DNA of 64,000 bases. Origin: Nematostella vectensis (Eukaryota; Cnidaria; Anthozoa; Actiniaria; Edwardsiidae). Within the stretch, counting starts at the first letter, position 1; each line of letters begins with the position of its first letter. Shown one piece after another: positions 53,437-64,000 of the stretch. The DNA is taken from NCBI RefSeq assembly GCF_932526225.1, contig NC_064040.1:16787994-16851993 (forward strand), written 5' to 3'. The position numbers and the translations under genes are program-made. The notes under the pieces were generated by a model that saw nothing but the letters and a program-made list of their open reading frames with translations, made no database searches and was not told the DNA's origin.

Positions 53437-55510
53437 AAATAATAATAATATATGTTTATTATTCCCTATTGCAGTTGAGACTGAATTGCAGGGAGAGCGC
53501 CAACAAACTTACAGTACACACAATTAACAATTAACATATTTTACAGTTACAAAATCGCTTTGTCTTTTGGTTTTTGTCATCTGTGTGCGCCTCGTAGTAT
53601 CCGACCTAAGACTGTATTTGGCGGGTACTACACATGTCCTCGAGTCCATCAGCTGTAAGACGGGATGCTCGTGTGGAAGGTTGGCTACATACTGGCGGCA
53701 TAGATTATTGCGGCGCGTCTCAAGAGTCAGGAGACCAGCTGACACTAATGCATTATCGTAAGAAGTGTCTGGAAGAATAATCCGCAATGCACGCTTCTGG
53801 GTTTGTTCCAGGGATGATGATAGGTACATTGGCAGATTGGCGAATACGACGCAACCGTATTCGACTATTGATCTGATTAACAAACAATAGACGCCCACGA
53901 GATCATTATGGGAGACGCCGGATTTTTTCAGTTGCCTTAGGGCGTATAGTCGCTTGTTGGCTTTCTTGACTATAACATCGCAATGGGCCTCCCATTTCAG
54001 GTCGTCTGTGATGGTAAGTCCGAGCAGCTTAAAACTACGTACGCGTTCTACGACCGTGTCACCGATGAAAATGGGAGACCACTCGCAGCTGTTATAGTCA
54101 AGAAAGTCAACCGCTATAGATTTACATTTTTTCGGATTAAGCACTATATTATTGTTGGATGCAAACTGGTAAATGTCACTAACTAAGTAGTTCATCACCG
54201 GGGGGGGAGTTCCTTGGGACGATCTCAAGAATGGTTAATTCGTCGACAAATTTCGCACGCGGGAACCATTTTCTCATAAGGTCGTCTACATAACGGCGAA
54301 GAGAATTGGGCCAAGTTTGGTCCCCTGCGGAATACCTCAATTGATGGCGTGAAGGCTTGAGGACACATCCGAGATCTTGACAAATTGGGTGCGGCCCTCG
54401 AGGAATGCAGCGATCCAGCGCACAACACAGGGGTGAAGGTCATAACCTCGAAGCTTGTCCAGGAGAATCTTGTGGTCAATAAGGTCGAAACCTTTTTTGA
54501 AGTCTGCGAAAAATAAATACCCAGCACAGTTCCCACGATCCAGGTTATGAAGCAGGATGTGCAATAAATAAACAAGTGCATCTGTTGTAGATTTCCCACT
54601 GACTGCAAACTGGTTGGGGTCGAGCTTGCGCATAATAGGGGGAAAAATCCTGCTGAGGGTAAAGCCCTCCATCACCTTGGCTACTTGGCACGTAAGCGCG
54701 ATAGGCCTGATATCGTTTTCCACCGTACTGGGGGGCCGCTGTTTTGGGATCGGACACGTAGCGGCGCGCTTAAGTATTGTTGGAATGAAGCCGTCACGCA
54801 GTGAGGAGTTGTAAATATCAGCAACTACCGGCGCCAGTTCAAACGAGAAAAGTTTCCATATGACGTTTGGAGTAGCGTCTGGCCCAGGGGCTTTTTTAAC
54901 CTGGATGGCGCGCAGGGCGAAGCCGGCTTCCCTTGGGGAGATTAAATAGCTGTCTGGGATTTCCTGTACTTGGATACTACTAACATCAGCTGGAGTTAGA
55001 GGGGAGAAATCAGACGTCAGTCCGACAAAGAACTGGTTGATTTTCTCACAGAGATCAAGAGTGGACGTGATGTTGGATCCACCGATCAGCTGACAGTACC
55101 ACTCGTCACGACTGGTGGATGATCCTGAGAGACTTTTGACGTTCGACCACCACTTGCCAGCACGAGTTTCCTTGAGGCCCTTGACCTTGGAGTTGTAATA
55201 GGCGCGCTTGCTGTTCTTGATAGCGGTCTGGACTTGGTTGCGCCAACTGTGAAACTCGTGCGAATCCTTTCCGTGCGCGGCGAGCGCGGACTGCCTTCTA
55301 GATATAAGGGTCTTGATTCGAGGAGTAATCCACGGCTTGTCGGTGTTGTGCAGTTTGACAGACTTTAGGGGTAGAAAGAAGTCTATTCCTGCCGACATTA
55401 CTTGGGAGAAAAACTCCCACTTCTCTTTGCAAGATGACATTGAGTACAACGGCGTCCACGAGTATGACGTTAGCCAGCGGCCAAACCCTCTTATCACACT
55501 GTCACAGAGT
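53437..55510 (-). mobile_element. 5'-truncated, dead LINE (CR1/jockey-like) inside the foldback element
   Basis: Minus-strand reverse transcriptase, reading from 55497 down: LHNTDKPWITPRIKTLI linker, then APGPDATPN, IRPIALTCQVAKVMEG, FADFKKGFDLIDH and GIPQGTKLGPILFAV. A one-base deletion near 54290 splits the frame just before the catalytic VDD, and a second break near the C-run at 54203 precedes LNPKKCKSIAVDF and the C-terminal domain, which ends at 53524. The endonuclease is absent, so the copy is 5' truncated. The 3' end has an ATT-rich tail (53437-53460). Confidence 0.85.
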
Positions 55511-55529
55511 TCCTATTCTTGAACAAGAA

Positions 55530-55870
55530 AAAAGGCAAAGGAAAGAACCCAAAGCAAAGTCGGCTTCTAGAGGAGATCCGAAAGATGGTCTCCGATGCCT
55601 GCGATCAGCCCTCTCGTGAATCACTGGCAGCAAATTCAGAGGCCGCAACAAGGGAAATGGCACGGCAAGAAGTAAAGGAGCTTTTCAAATGCTAAATATG
55701 CTTTTCAACCAGCTCTCTAACAGCTGCAAGTTGTCCCAGATGCTACAAGCTCATCGGATGTGTGCCTTGCGCGGAAAAGTGGGGAGAAGCTACTAGTAAT
55801 GGATCTAGATGTCCGTTTTGTAGAACCAGAAGACAGTACTGCATAGCACCAGTGGTGCGTGGCCCCGCGG
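55530..55870 (+). pseudogene. broken gene with RING-like zinc finger, cargo or own gene of the foldback element
   Basis: Two fragments in different frames. First a charged helical piece (LLEEIRKMVSDAC, then EMARQEVKELFKC), ended by TAA near 55695. Then from about 55715 a Cys-rich segment CPRCYKLIGCVPCAEKW and CPFCRTRRQYC, with the spacing of a RING-type finger (two CxxC pairs, a GCxxC pair and a final CPxC). The family is not recognised. Position between the arms suggests it belonged to the transposon. Confidence 0.45.
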
Positions 55871-56039
55871 ACATTTTGGGTCAGCCCATATTCCTCCCCC
55901 AATGGGAGATGAAGATGAGGAAGAAGAAAGTGACGATGACCTTAGGCCTATTCTGTGACATTTCACCATTCTTCTCCAAACGTTCGTTTTGCCCTTGATG
56001 ATGATTACATGATTCAATAATACATGTTCTTGGACGACT

Positions 56040-56230
56040 GTGTCCACCTGTGAAGCAGTCATTCATTTGATACCTTGATTCTTGCAGAATAGCCTGATAT
56101 TCCTATCCGGATAGCCTCGACTAACTTCTGGAAATGTTTCTGTCAGTAATTGCTTATTTCTTCGTAACACTTATTTTGTTTAACCAGGTTTTCTATCGCT
56201 TCTTGATTCTCGTTCAAGTATTCCGCCATT
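56040..56230 (-). pseudogene. possible transposase N-terminus remnant, frameshifted
   Basis: The minus strand from ATG at about 56229 reads AEYLNENQEAIENLVKQNK and YEEISNY, then after a one-base shift LTETFPEVSRGYPDRNIRLF. This looks like a helix-turn-helix start of an integrase-type transposase, by feel only. It lies just inside the right arm of the foldback element. Confidence 0.35.
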
Positions 56231-56940
56231 TTTATTTTATTTTTTTTCAAGAAAAAAGGCGGGAATCAGTACACCGCAAATGGTGATGGTTATACTAAGT
56301 AGCCCGCCTGTGATTGGAGGAAATGAATATAAGCTTGAAATAAATAAACCTTGTTCGTTAAATTGCCAGAAAATGACTTAATGACCAATTTACTGTTGAT
56401 GAAAATAAACAGATATATCGTATAATAAAATGGTATAAAAATATTCAAAATGGCTGCATCTAAATGTGAAATGGAAGAGGCAGGAAATATCAATTTTAAA
56501 ATGAAAATTGACAGTATTGAAAAAAGCATAGGTATTTTTCTATTTCAAAGTCAAAATGACAAGTTTAAATTTAGAAATAACCTTTTTTCGTCAACAAAAA
56601 ATGAAATAATTGCCAAAAGTAGAATTGCCGGAAATTCGCCCTGACTTATTTTCTGTTGATGAAAATAAACAGAAATATCAAATAATGGTGGGTATATTCA
56701 AAATGGCTACATCCAAATGTGAAATTGAAGTTCTTTTAAATTTCTAATTTTCAATTAAATAAAGGTAGGAAATATCAATTTTAAAATGAAAATTGACAAT
56801 ATCGAAAAAGCTTAGAAATTGTTCTAATTCAAAGTCAAAATGACAAGTTAAAATTTAGAAATAACCTTTTTTTCGTCAACAAAAAATGAAATAATTGCCA
56901 AAAGTAGAATTGCCGGAAATTCTCACTGATTGAATTAATC

Positions 56941-59892
56941 CAAAAATCACCAAAAAGGATTGTTTTAACTTTTAGACTCTTATTAACTTCTGTAGTTGGG
57001 ACTACGGGTTTTATGGATCCCCTTTTTTATAACCTTGGGCCAACATATTTTAAGACAATTTTACGTTTAAAAAAATAACGTATGATACAATTACTTGATT
57101 ACATTAAGAACAAAAGATGAAGTAAATCACATGGTAACGGAGGTTACTAGCAGAATTGCCCTGACACTTTATAAAAGAAAACCTAACTATTGCAATCTTC
57201 CGAATATCAATTGAAAGAAAAAAATAACATTTGAATGATTGAAAATATCAACTACTAAGTATTCATTGTAGAAAGTATATGCTAACCAGTCAACTGACTG
57301 AATACAAAAAATGAAAACGCAAGCAAAAACCTCAAAGAGAACATAGAAATCTGCCTTAGAAGCCGCATTTTAGTATTATTCTTATAGATTCTGTTCTAAA
57401 AGAAAGACAAGAAAGTGGATAAAAGTGCATAAATTATTATACTTGGGTAAAAGTCACCTCCGTTACTTCTTGCGTTACTGATCTTTAAACATTAACAAAA
57501 AAAAAATCCCATATAAGCAAGGAAGAACTTACTCGATTCGGATACCTCGATTCTTTGTGATTAATTTGCAGTGCGCTGAAGCTTTGTTAAGGTTTCTCTT
57601 TTGAGAGTTTTGAGTCGATACTTAGCTTGCACATGGAACTGTGCAAAACTAACAATTTCGCCAATGGAAAAATAATAAGTGTGCGCTGGGTATATAAATT
57701 GTTGCGCGGCATAACTAGATTTAAATAGAGCATAAGGAACTTTATCCCAGTAAAGAGCTTAAAATCTCCTCTGTAAGGAGATAGACACGTTATTTTGTGC
57801 TTTCATCTTTCCGTTACAATTTTAGTTACGATCGCATAAAGCAAAAATGCAAGTATCTTCTACTGAAAACCTATCGAATATATTTCTACTATTACACTTC
57901 CTATTCTATTATCTCGAAATGTAATTGCGAATGTCATTTGCGCGACCTCGATGGAAGTACTATATTTGACTAAAATAGCATTATACTGAATCCAAATGAG
58001 CGTAAAACCAACCGAAAAGAGTAAAAAAAAACTCAAACTAATGTTTAGAATATATTTGTAGGCTCTAAACATCCCATTAAGGTACAAAAAAAAAAGCTGA
58101 TTTGTTTGACCAGAAGCTGAAGATTCTAAACTCGCGGTAACGGAGATTATGCGGTAACACAGGGTAAAAGAGGTTATTTTTAAACAATCTGTTGCTGCCA
58201 CATCTTCGAATTCACGCTTAGCAGAAATATCTATATTGTATTGCGTTCATATTAATCAGTTGTAAAAACCTGCAAAGTTTACAATTCTCTAATAATTTTT
58301 GATCTTGGAAAAAATGCGATAACGAAGGTTACGCTCTTATCTCTAGGCTCCAATTTGGGAGTTTTCAATTCTTAAGAAAAAATACGTGGCCAAACTTTGT
58401 GCCTGAAAAATATATGTTAATTGAGGTAACGGAGACATTGGACATTGCATCAAAACTCGGGGAAAAATAGGCACGATTATAGTTTATTAACTTTTCTATA
58501 GGAAAAAAACGTTGTTTGTCGATGTCACTTTGATTTGCCTCCACAAACCTCCTTACCGCCATGGCTATTTATTGAATATTGGGCTGTGAACATGAGAAAA
58601 TTGGCAAAACTGGCAGCTTCCAAAACAAATTGCAGCAAAATGGCGAATATTTACTCAATGAAGCTGTATACCGTTTGAAAGGTCAATAATTCTGCCCACT
58701 TTAACAGAAAGACAGGTTTTAATCGTAATGTGTACATTTAGCGTAGAATGGGTGTAAACATCTGAACAAGCTCCTAGAAAACAGGAAACTTCATGAATCG
58801 TCCTAGAGTGGTTTTCAAAAACCTGTGAAATACTATTTAGTACTAATACACTGTAATTTCTTTGTTCTCTTTTGTTCTGGCTTGACTATTACATCTTAAC
58901 AACTGCATTTTGTCACATTAGATTTTGAAAACTACTCTAACTGCCGATAGAGAGTTTTAATTTTCCAATTTTAGCTTCCCTTGACAGTGCTTTTAACGAG
59001 GCTCGAAATAGTTATTTTCGGATTCTTTGGTCAGAGACCAGTACTGTATCTAACATAATTAATACTTCCCTTTATTTGAGACACATTTGATTGTCTGCAG
59101 ACGACTTCTATATATTTTTTTCGATCTTAGAGCGCATTTCTATATATCAAATTCTGCATTTGCACAAGGCAAAAAATACATACAAATCTCTTTACTGTTT
59201 ACATTGCAAACATAACCAACCCATTATCTAATTCTTGAACAGGAATATTCCTGATTGCAGCAAATAGTCAATTTGGGTATCTTCACTTACGCGACTCCAC
59301 CATGGCCAGTCTTTCGTAAGACGAGGAAAAGACTTCTGTTCACAGTGAACACAAAGACTATCACGCAAAGAGGAAAATTTCAACGCGACAGAAGGTATGA
59401 TGCGTCATACTTATATTTTAACATCTTATTACTTTTTTCTGCTTAGTTCATTCCTTCTAATTATAGTTTTCTTTTCTGTTTTTCTTTTAGTTATTAGTTT
59501 TCTAAAAAGAAATAGCAGCTGTCTTGGAACATACAGGGGGTCATCTCTAATCCTTTAACTTTAAATTGCATTCTTCCACTTTTTGGGGGAAGGAGCAATT
59601 GTACTTATAGTTCATGCCTAGATACTACGCTCGACTTTACCTGTCGAACCTAGCTAGCATGCCTTACACAGTATATTAATTTGGCGTCGCTGTTGCATAC
59701 CATATTCCCTCGTACCGTATTTACTCTATTCCTATTAAATCTACTCCCTCCTTCCCCCTAGTCAACAATCCTACACCTTCTCAAATGCCGGCTTGTACCC
59801 TTCTCTCGATCATAGAAATCGCCTTTTTTAGTAGCGGCTTGCCAATTTTCTGCAAGCAAAATATTGTTTCTGTTCGTTTTTATATATTACAG
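56941..59892. other. intergenic, no gene seen; scattered TAACGG motifs
   Basis: AT-rich and without supported coding sequence. Copies of TAACGG with an AGGT/AGAT-like right side occur at 57135, 57460 (reverse), 58138 and 58427, with a near copy at 58321. Confidence 0.45.
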
Positions 59893-61433
59893 ATGAAGTA
59901 CACTAGCGCACTCGCAATTCTCGCACTGCTAATCGGTGCCGCCATTGCAGAAGAAAATGAGTCTGAGAACGTCTACCAACCAGCGAATGAGAAGCGGACT
60001 GATGGTACAGTAGTCTAAACCCCTACCCCTCCCCCCACCTTTCGTCATGGATGATTGCACGGAAGATGTTCGATCACACAATAGGCTCTGTTAGAGAGCA
60101 ATTCTAGTATTTTCTTATTCTGACGTGATTTGGACCCTGTTAGGGTAGCCAGCTAGCCGGCTCTCAATAAGGGTTATTCAGTAGTGTTTTGTTTCAAAGA
60201 CTGGGGGCCCTGTGGCGTTTAACTGGACCGGCCTGCACACGTACCCTCGCCCCAGTGAACCTCGGCCTTTATCACATGTTCGAAAAAAAAATCATTTTCG
60301 AATGAGCAAAAAGAGTGTTCGCTAGCAAGCTAGTGTCTATTCTTACACTTTTTTTCTATGTCATATCACACTTCAAAGATGACGAAGGGCGATCATACTC
60401 GAATTCCCTTTATTACAACTACTATGACGAGATTGCTACCTCCGTGTGCTCAAGCGTGCCAAACAGATCCGGGATGCGATTTGCAGTGCGAAGAAAATGC
60501 CCCAGCACGTCCACCTGCCAGCAGATCTGTACCGGCGCCAAAGTCACTGCTCAGTTGCAGTGGTCATGGACGAAACACATGTGAGTCTTGGATAAAGGGG
60601 AAAAGAGTAACTTAACTTATACACTTAAGTTAAGCGTAACTTATACACTTAAGTTTAAATTCAGAGTCGTAGCAGGCCACGTAAGATTGGGGATAGCACA
60701 ATACGGAAACATTAAGAAAATATTTGGGGGCACAGCCACGCCCAACTGGTCACTTTGAAATATATATATACATTTTTTTTGGGGGGGGATGGGGCACATG
60801 CCCCCAGTGCCTCACCCCGGGTGCGGCCCTGTAATGGGGGGGGGTGAATGGCCCTAACAAACCATATGCTTTATCGCTACACCGCCGGCTAAGAAAACAA
60901 CTGTTGATGTACCAAACAGCTCGTCGGGCTGGCTAACTTTAGCTCTTTGGGAAGGGAAATGCGGGTATCTATGCCCCCCCCCCCCCACAAGATCTCTATC
61001 TAGTGTTATCTGCTCAACAGGCGCTACTTGAGTGGAAAAACGGAGGCAATAGCGAGATTTCGGAGCCGAGCTAAACCCCGCTATTTTTGGCCGAGCGCTA
61101 AGTCCGATATAACTGCTTTTCCAGTAGCCTTTTTGGGGCGCTTTTCTAGAGCCTATTTCGCAGGCTCATCTAATGTGCTTGATCCGCGCCCAGTGGCTCA
61201 GCTTCAGTACTCTTATTGGGTGGGAATTATTGCTGAAATAGCACTGTGTACGGACATTATTGTCTTACAGGACGTTTGATTGTATTGAGTCACTCCACAT
61301 CTACAAGAATCGCCCCGTCCTGTCGCCCGACAGCAACGCCGACACCGGAAAGATCGGCCTTCTTGTCTGGCGTTATCACACGTGTAACAGGGCTAGCTGT
61401 GGCCCTAACTACTGTTGCTGTCAGAAGCGCTAA
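59893..61433 (+). CDS. small secreted protein with 10 cysteines (three exons)
   Basis: Exons 59893-60004, 60379-60580 and 61271-61433 join in phase (GAT G|AT; AT|G) to 158 residues. Residues 1-19 form a signal peptide ending AIGAAIA-like before EENESE. A short acidic propeptide ends at NEKR, a dibasic processing site. The mature part has ten Cys: one in ATSVCSS, three in KCPSTSTCQQIC, one in FDCIES, and a C-terminal cluster TCNRASCGPNYCCC, suggesting five disulfides. The ATG directly follows an acceptor-like TTACAG, so a 5' UTR exon probably lies upstream. No known family was recognised. Cnidarians have many secreted Cys-rich peptides (venom, mucus, matrix or immune), and nothing here decides between them. 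Confidence 0.7.
60662..60831. mobile_element. MITE family A, copy 3
   Basis: CAGAGTCGTAGCAGGCCACG at the start and GTGCGGCCCTG at the end; the interior GGAAACATTAAGAAAATA and CACAGCCACGCCCAACTGGT matches copy 1. It lies in intron 2 of the secreted-protein gene. More decayed than copy 1. Confidence 0.7.
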
Positions 61434-63101
61434 TTTAGTGCCGCAGATGTGTAAACATCGAATAAACAGAAACGAACATTGTTCTTGCTGTTGTTAAGGT
61501 TCTTTGGGTGGTCTTCAAGGTTTGGGGTGTAAGAGAATTTCGTGACATGGCTTAACTCCGTGTTGGACGCTGGATACCAGGATCGAGGATGCGCGGAGAT
61601 AGTTTTTTTGTTCAGCAAGCATTGTAGATGCACATCCATTCCATTTAAAGATTCTGAAAGTCCAACCTTTTGGAATCTAGGTATTGTACAGGCCAGCAAA
61701 TTATCCCTTGCCCGCAAATGACCCCCAAAAACAACATAGCAGGCCCGCAAAAGATCGCGTATCTATGCTAGATAAAAAAAGAACTGTTTCTGTAAAATAA
61801 TTTTAAATTGAAGAAAATTAAATTATACATTTTTATTTAAAAAAATTAAAATACATGTTAAAAATTAAGCAATATATTTTCTCTTAACCATCTGTATTTA
61901 TGTAAAAAGATTAGACTTCTATCACAATAACCTATGATAAATTTAAGCGGGATTTTTTAGTGTTTTTAGCGACCAGGAATTCTAGAAAAAAACATGCGGA
62001 ATTCAATCCAATATTAGTTTACAACAAATATACTTCTAACTTGTTTTTTTGCTGACGGTTTTTATATTGAGAAATGCAAGAACGCGTTTATTCCATACAC
62101 GTTATTGATCATCTTCTATAATCCGCTATAATTCCAATTCTAATAAAACCATTGTAACGGCCTGTACAGCACTATTCCGAATTGACAAACCCTACCAAAG
62201 GAATAAAACGGATAAATGAGGCTCGTTTCGCACTCCAGAATAATCCACAAAGCAACATGTTATTGGTCTGTTTTATTGAAAATTTGATAAACTGGTAAAA
62301 TTACGACATTTGTTAACGGAACGTTCTTTTGGTACTGCATATTAGAATATGATTATGTTGAGGTATCTATGATTTGAAGAGCAACAAAAAAAGGATTATT
62401 TTTTTCTCAAGCCAGAATTTCTACATGAGCATTAGGTGTGAGACTGCCCGAGCTTTTACGATTTTTTCAGAAGAGGTTGTTAGGAGAGCAGTAGATACTT
62501 GGTGGTGGTGGTGGGGGGGGGGGGGAGGGGGGGCAGGGGGGCAGGCTGCAAAAGCAAGGAATACAAGTGCTGAAATACCCGCCAAAAAAAGGAAAGTGAA
62601 CAACAAGGACAGATGGTTCGTATATAGGAAAAAAATATTTCAACCAAGAACCCCCGTCCCCTCCAAAAAATATTAATTGGCATGTTTATGACTAGAGTTA
62701 AAGTAAAAATGTCTTCGACAGGAGAGAGACAAAAATACCAGGGCGGTGGTGCTCGACAAAATGTACGGATGCTATCGGTTCATCTGCTAAACTTATGCTT
62801 ATTTGCAGTGTAAGTATAAAATATAAAGATCAGAATAGCCTTATATATAGTCAGATGGGTGAATAACGGGTTGTAATTTGGGGGATTGTAAAGAACCACT
62901 TAGATAATGTTGTCATCATCTTGTGGTTGTGTTTTTTCAAATAAAATATCACAAAGCTTGGTGCGGCAACAAGATGTTGACAACGTTATCCGGTTGAAGT
63001 CTACTTTAATGCTCAATAATACGAGCATCTAGGAATAAATTCAAACAAAACTATAAACTAAATAATTTACAATATCTTTCAATAAATTATACAAAACTTA
63101 C
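61434..63101. other. intergenic, no gene seen; poly-G tract
   Basis: AT-rich sequence without supported genes. A GGT repeat passing into a long G run (about 62500-62545) is the only structure noted. Confidence 0.45.
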
Positions 63102-63300
63102 TCTCTTGGTAGCCTCTCTGTGGAGCAGATGGGTTGGTGCGATAGATTATTTTACCATTGGCAGTAAGCGGTCCCGACAGCAGGCGGCACGATGAGGCAT
63201 TCAGGGAAATTGGGAGAAACCTTTTCCCGCAGTCACTTTGTATGCCACACTGTGTCGCGCAAATTGTCGCCAAAAAGCACGGTAAAAACGTAAAAATAAT
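63102..63300 (-). other. weak candidate exon of a secreted Cys-containing protein
   Basis: Minus strand, open from an acceptor GGTAG (63301) to a good donor GAGA|GTAAGT (63101). It begins with a hydrophobic run IIFTFLPCFLATICA, followed by QCGIQSDCGKRFLPI and SSCRLL, which looks like a signal peptide plus a Cys-rich start. There is no ATG in the exon, so a preceding exon would be needed. Function unknown. Confidence 0.3.
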
Positions 63301-63647
63301 CTACCGACCAACAAGATCAAAAAGGCTTAAAAAAGTCACACTCATTCTATCCATAACAATCACAACCGCTACTCTAATTTATGCTTCCAATTCATCGATT
63401 GTACGGGCAGTCCCTTTCAAACGGCTAATAGGCCACGCAATGTCTCGCCACACGGACGGGCCATGCACCGTACTTAATGCAGGCTATTTTGCTTTCCTGG
63501 TGAGTGATTACTCACATATCGACCCTTTCCTACTTAGCCTGTAGGTAGTTCATCTGCCCTTCATATTGTAATCTAAGTTCCTCGACTCACAAATTCTGCT
63601 CGGGTTGGCCACTGTATCGCCCGCTAGCATGGGCGAAATTTGTCGCC

Positions 63648-63794
63648 CTAGTCCTGCATCTCCTCCGGCATGTCGTGTGGGTTCACAATCCCTGGTACTG
63701 ACAGCTGCACTTTGCGCTTCTCTTCCTCCGCCGACTTTAGCTGAGTCTCTCGCTCTTCAAGGTAGAGGTCCGTCGAGTCCTCGGATCGGTATTC
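63648..63794 (-). CDS. terminal exon of an unidentified gene continuing off the right edge
   Basis: Minus strand. Acceptor CCACAG at 63800-63795, then 48 codons in phase 0 to a TAG at 63650-63648. The peptide starts EYRSEDSTDLYLEERETQLK, continues with an acidic/basic helix (SAEEEKRK) and ends PGIVNPHDMPEEMQD. The composition is that of real coding sequence, with a short predicted coiled-coil. Not recognised; upstream exons would lie beyond 64000. Confidence 0.6.
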   Translation of the reverse strand, partial: EYRSEDSTDLYLEERETQLKSAEEEKRKVQLSVPGIVNPHDMPEEMQD

Positions 63795-63924
63795 CTGTGG
63801 TTATGCAAAGTTGATAAAGGTCGCACGTTAGGACACAAGATAACACAAGAGATAATCGGTCAAACACAAGCGCGGCATAATCAAGCAGCTGCGTTCTCAC
63901 GTTGCGCTTCTGTTGCAGTGTGCG

Positions 63925-64000
63925 CGTCCTAGTGTGAGCCAGTTCTAGTGTGGCCCATAGTCCTAGTGTGAGCCAGCCCTAAGTGTGAGCCGGTCCTAAG
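63925..64000. repeat. short tandem repeat at the right edge
   Basis: CCTAGTGTGAGCCAG-like units (TCCTAGTGTGAGCCAG, TTCTAGTGTGGCCCA, CCTAAGTGTGAGCCGG) repeat about five times and run off the window. Confidence 0.7.

Larger units (their letters stand above)
52450..56940. mobile_element. 4.5-kb foldback-type DNA element with long inverted arms
   Basis: Left arm about 52450-53030 and right arm about 56284-56940 are inverted copies. Matching marks: GAATTTCCGGCAATTCTAC (52468, inverted near 56905), CAAAATGGCTGCATC (right, 56447; inverted on the left near 52865), and GCCCGCCTGTGATTGGAGG (56301; inverted near 53000). Each arm holds two copies of the block GGCAATTCTACTTTTGGCA plus TTTTTTCGTTGACGAAA-like sequence. 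The core has a LINE insertion and broken coding remnants. Exact ends and target duplication are not clear. Confidence 0.8.

Noticed and set aside
62421-62683. Proline/glycine-rich frames
   Set aside because: Caused by the GGT/poly-G tract.

Overview
The window is eukaryotic, from an intron-rich animal genome. Spliced genes with GT-AG introns encode clear orthologues of animal proteins (Integrator subunit 7, Cdt2/DTL), and much of the rest is transposable elements and minisatellites. The style (Mag-type gypsy element, Harbinger and hAT remnants, many MITEs, small secreted Cys-rich protein, intronless ROK sugar kinase) suggests an anthozoan cnidarian such as a sea anemone. That organism call is an inference; the sequence has not been matched to a species.

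Layout. 1-4240 (minus): 5' part of an S9-family serine peptidase gene, three exons visible, the rest off the left edge; its intron 1 holds MITEs and a decayed exon copy. 4424-4930: MITE just upstream of that gene. 5400-6225: tandem repeats carrying NRF1-like palindromes. 6608-7549 (plus): intronless ROK-family sugar kinase. 8232-18292 (minus): full 12-exon DTL/Cdt2 gene, about 730 aa, with an old decayed gypsy element and a MITE in its introns. 18293-18598: short divergent promoter shared with INTS7. 18599-47546 (plus): full INTS7 gene of at least 24 exons, about 931 aa as spliced here, with an intact gypsy element (identical LTRs), a Harbinger remnant, a hAT-like element and at least seven minisatellites in its introns. 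49905-50582 (plus): intronless SERTA-like nuclear protein. 52450-56940: 4.5-kb inverted-repeat (foldback) DNA element with a dead LINE inside. 59893-61433 (plus): three-exon gene for a secreted 10-cysteine protein. 63102-63794 (minus): one weak candidate exon and one good terminal exon of an unidentified gene that continues off the right edge.

The genes do not form a pathway. DTL (the PCNA-coupled CRL4 substrate receptor) and INTS7 (Integrator backbone, RNA 3'-end processing and transcription attenuation) are divergent neighbours with start codons 306 bp apart. From general knowledge the human orthologues are also head-to-head, so this may be very old microsynteny.

The most unusual signal is in INTS7. 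Several minisatellites begin at, or span, the exon's 5' splice site, so the splice donor itself has been copied again and again downstream. The extreme case, after exon 14, is about 5.9 kb with roughly 130 copies of a GTGAGT donor core. Acceptor-side junctions of exons 10 and 13 are also tandemly duplicated. This looks like a locus where exon-intron boundaries seed tandem repeats. All exon joins were read by eye from splice signals, phase and similarity to remembered families, and need transcript support.
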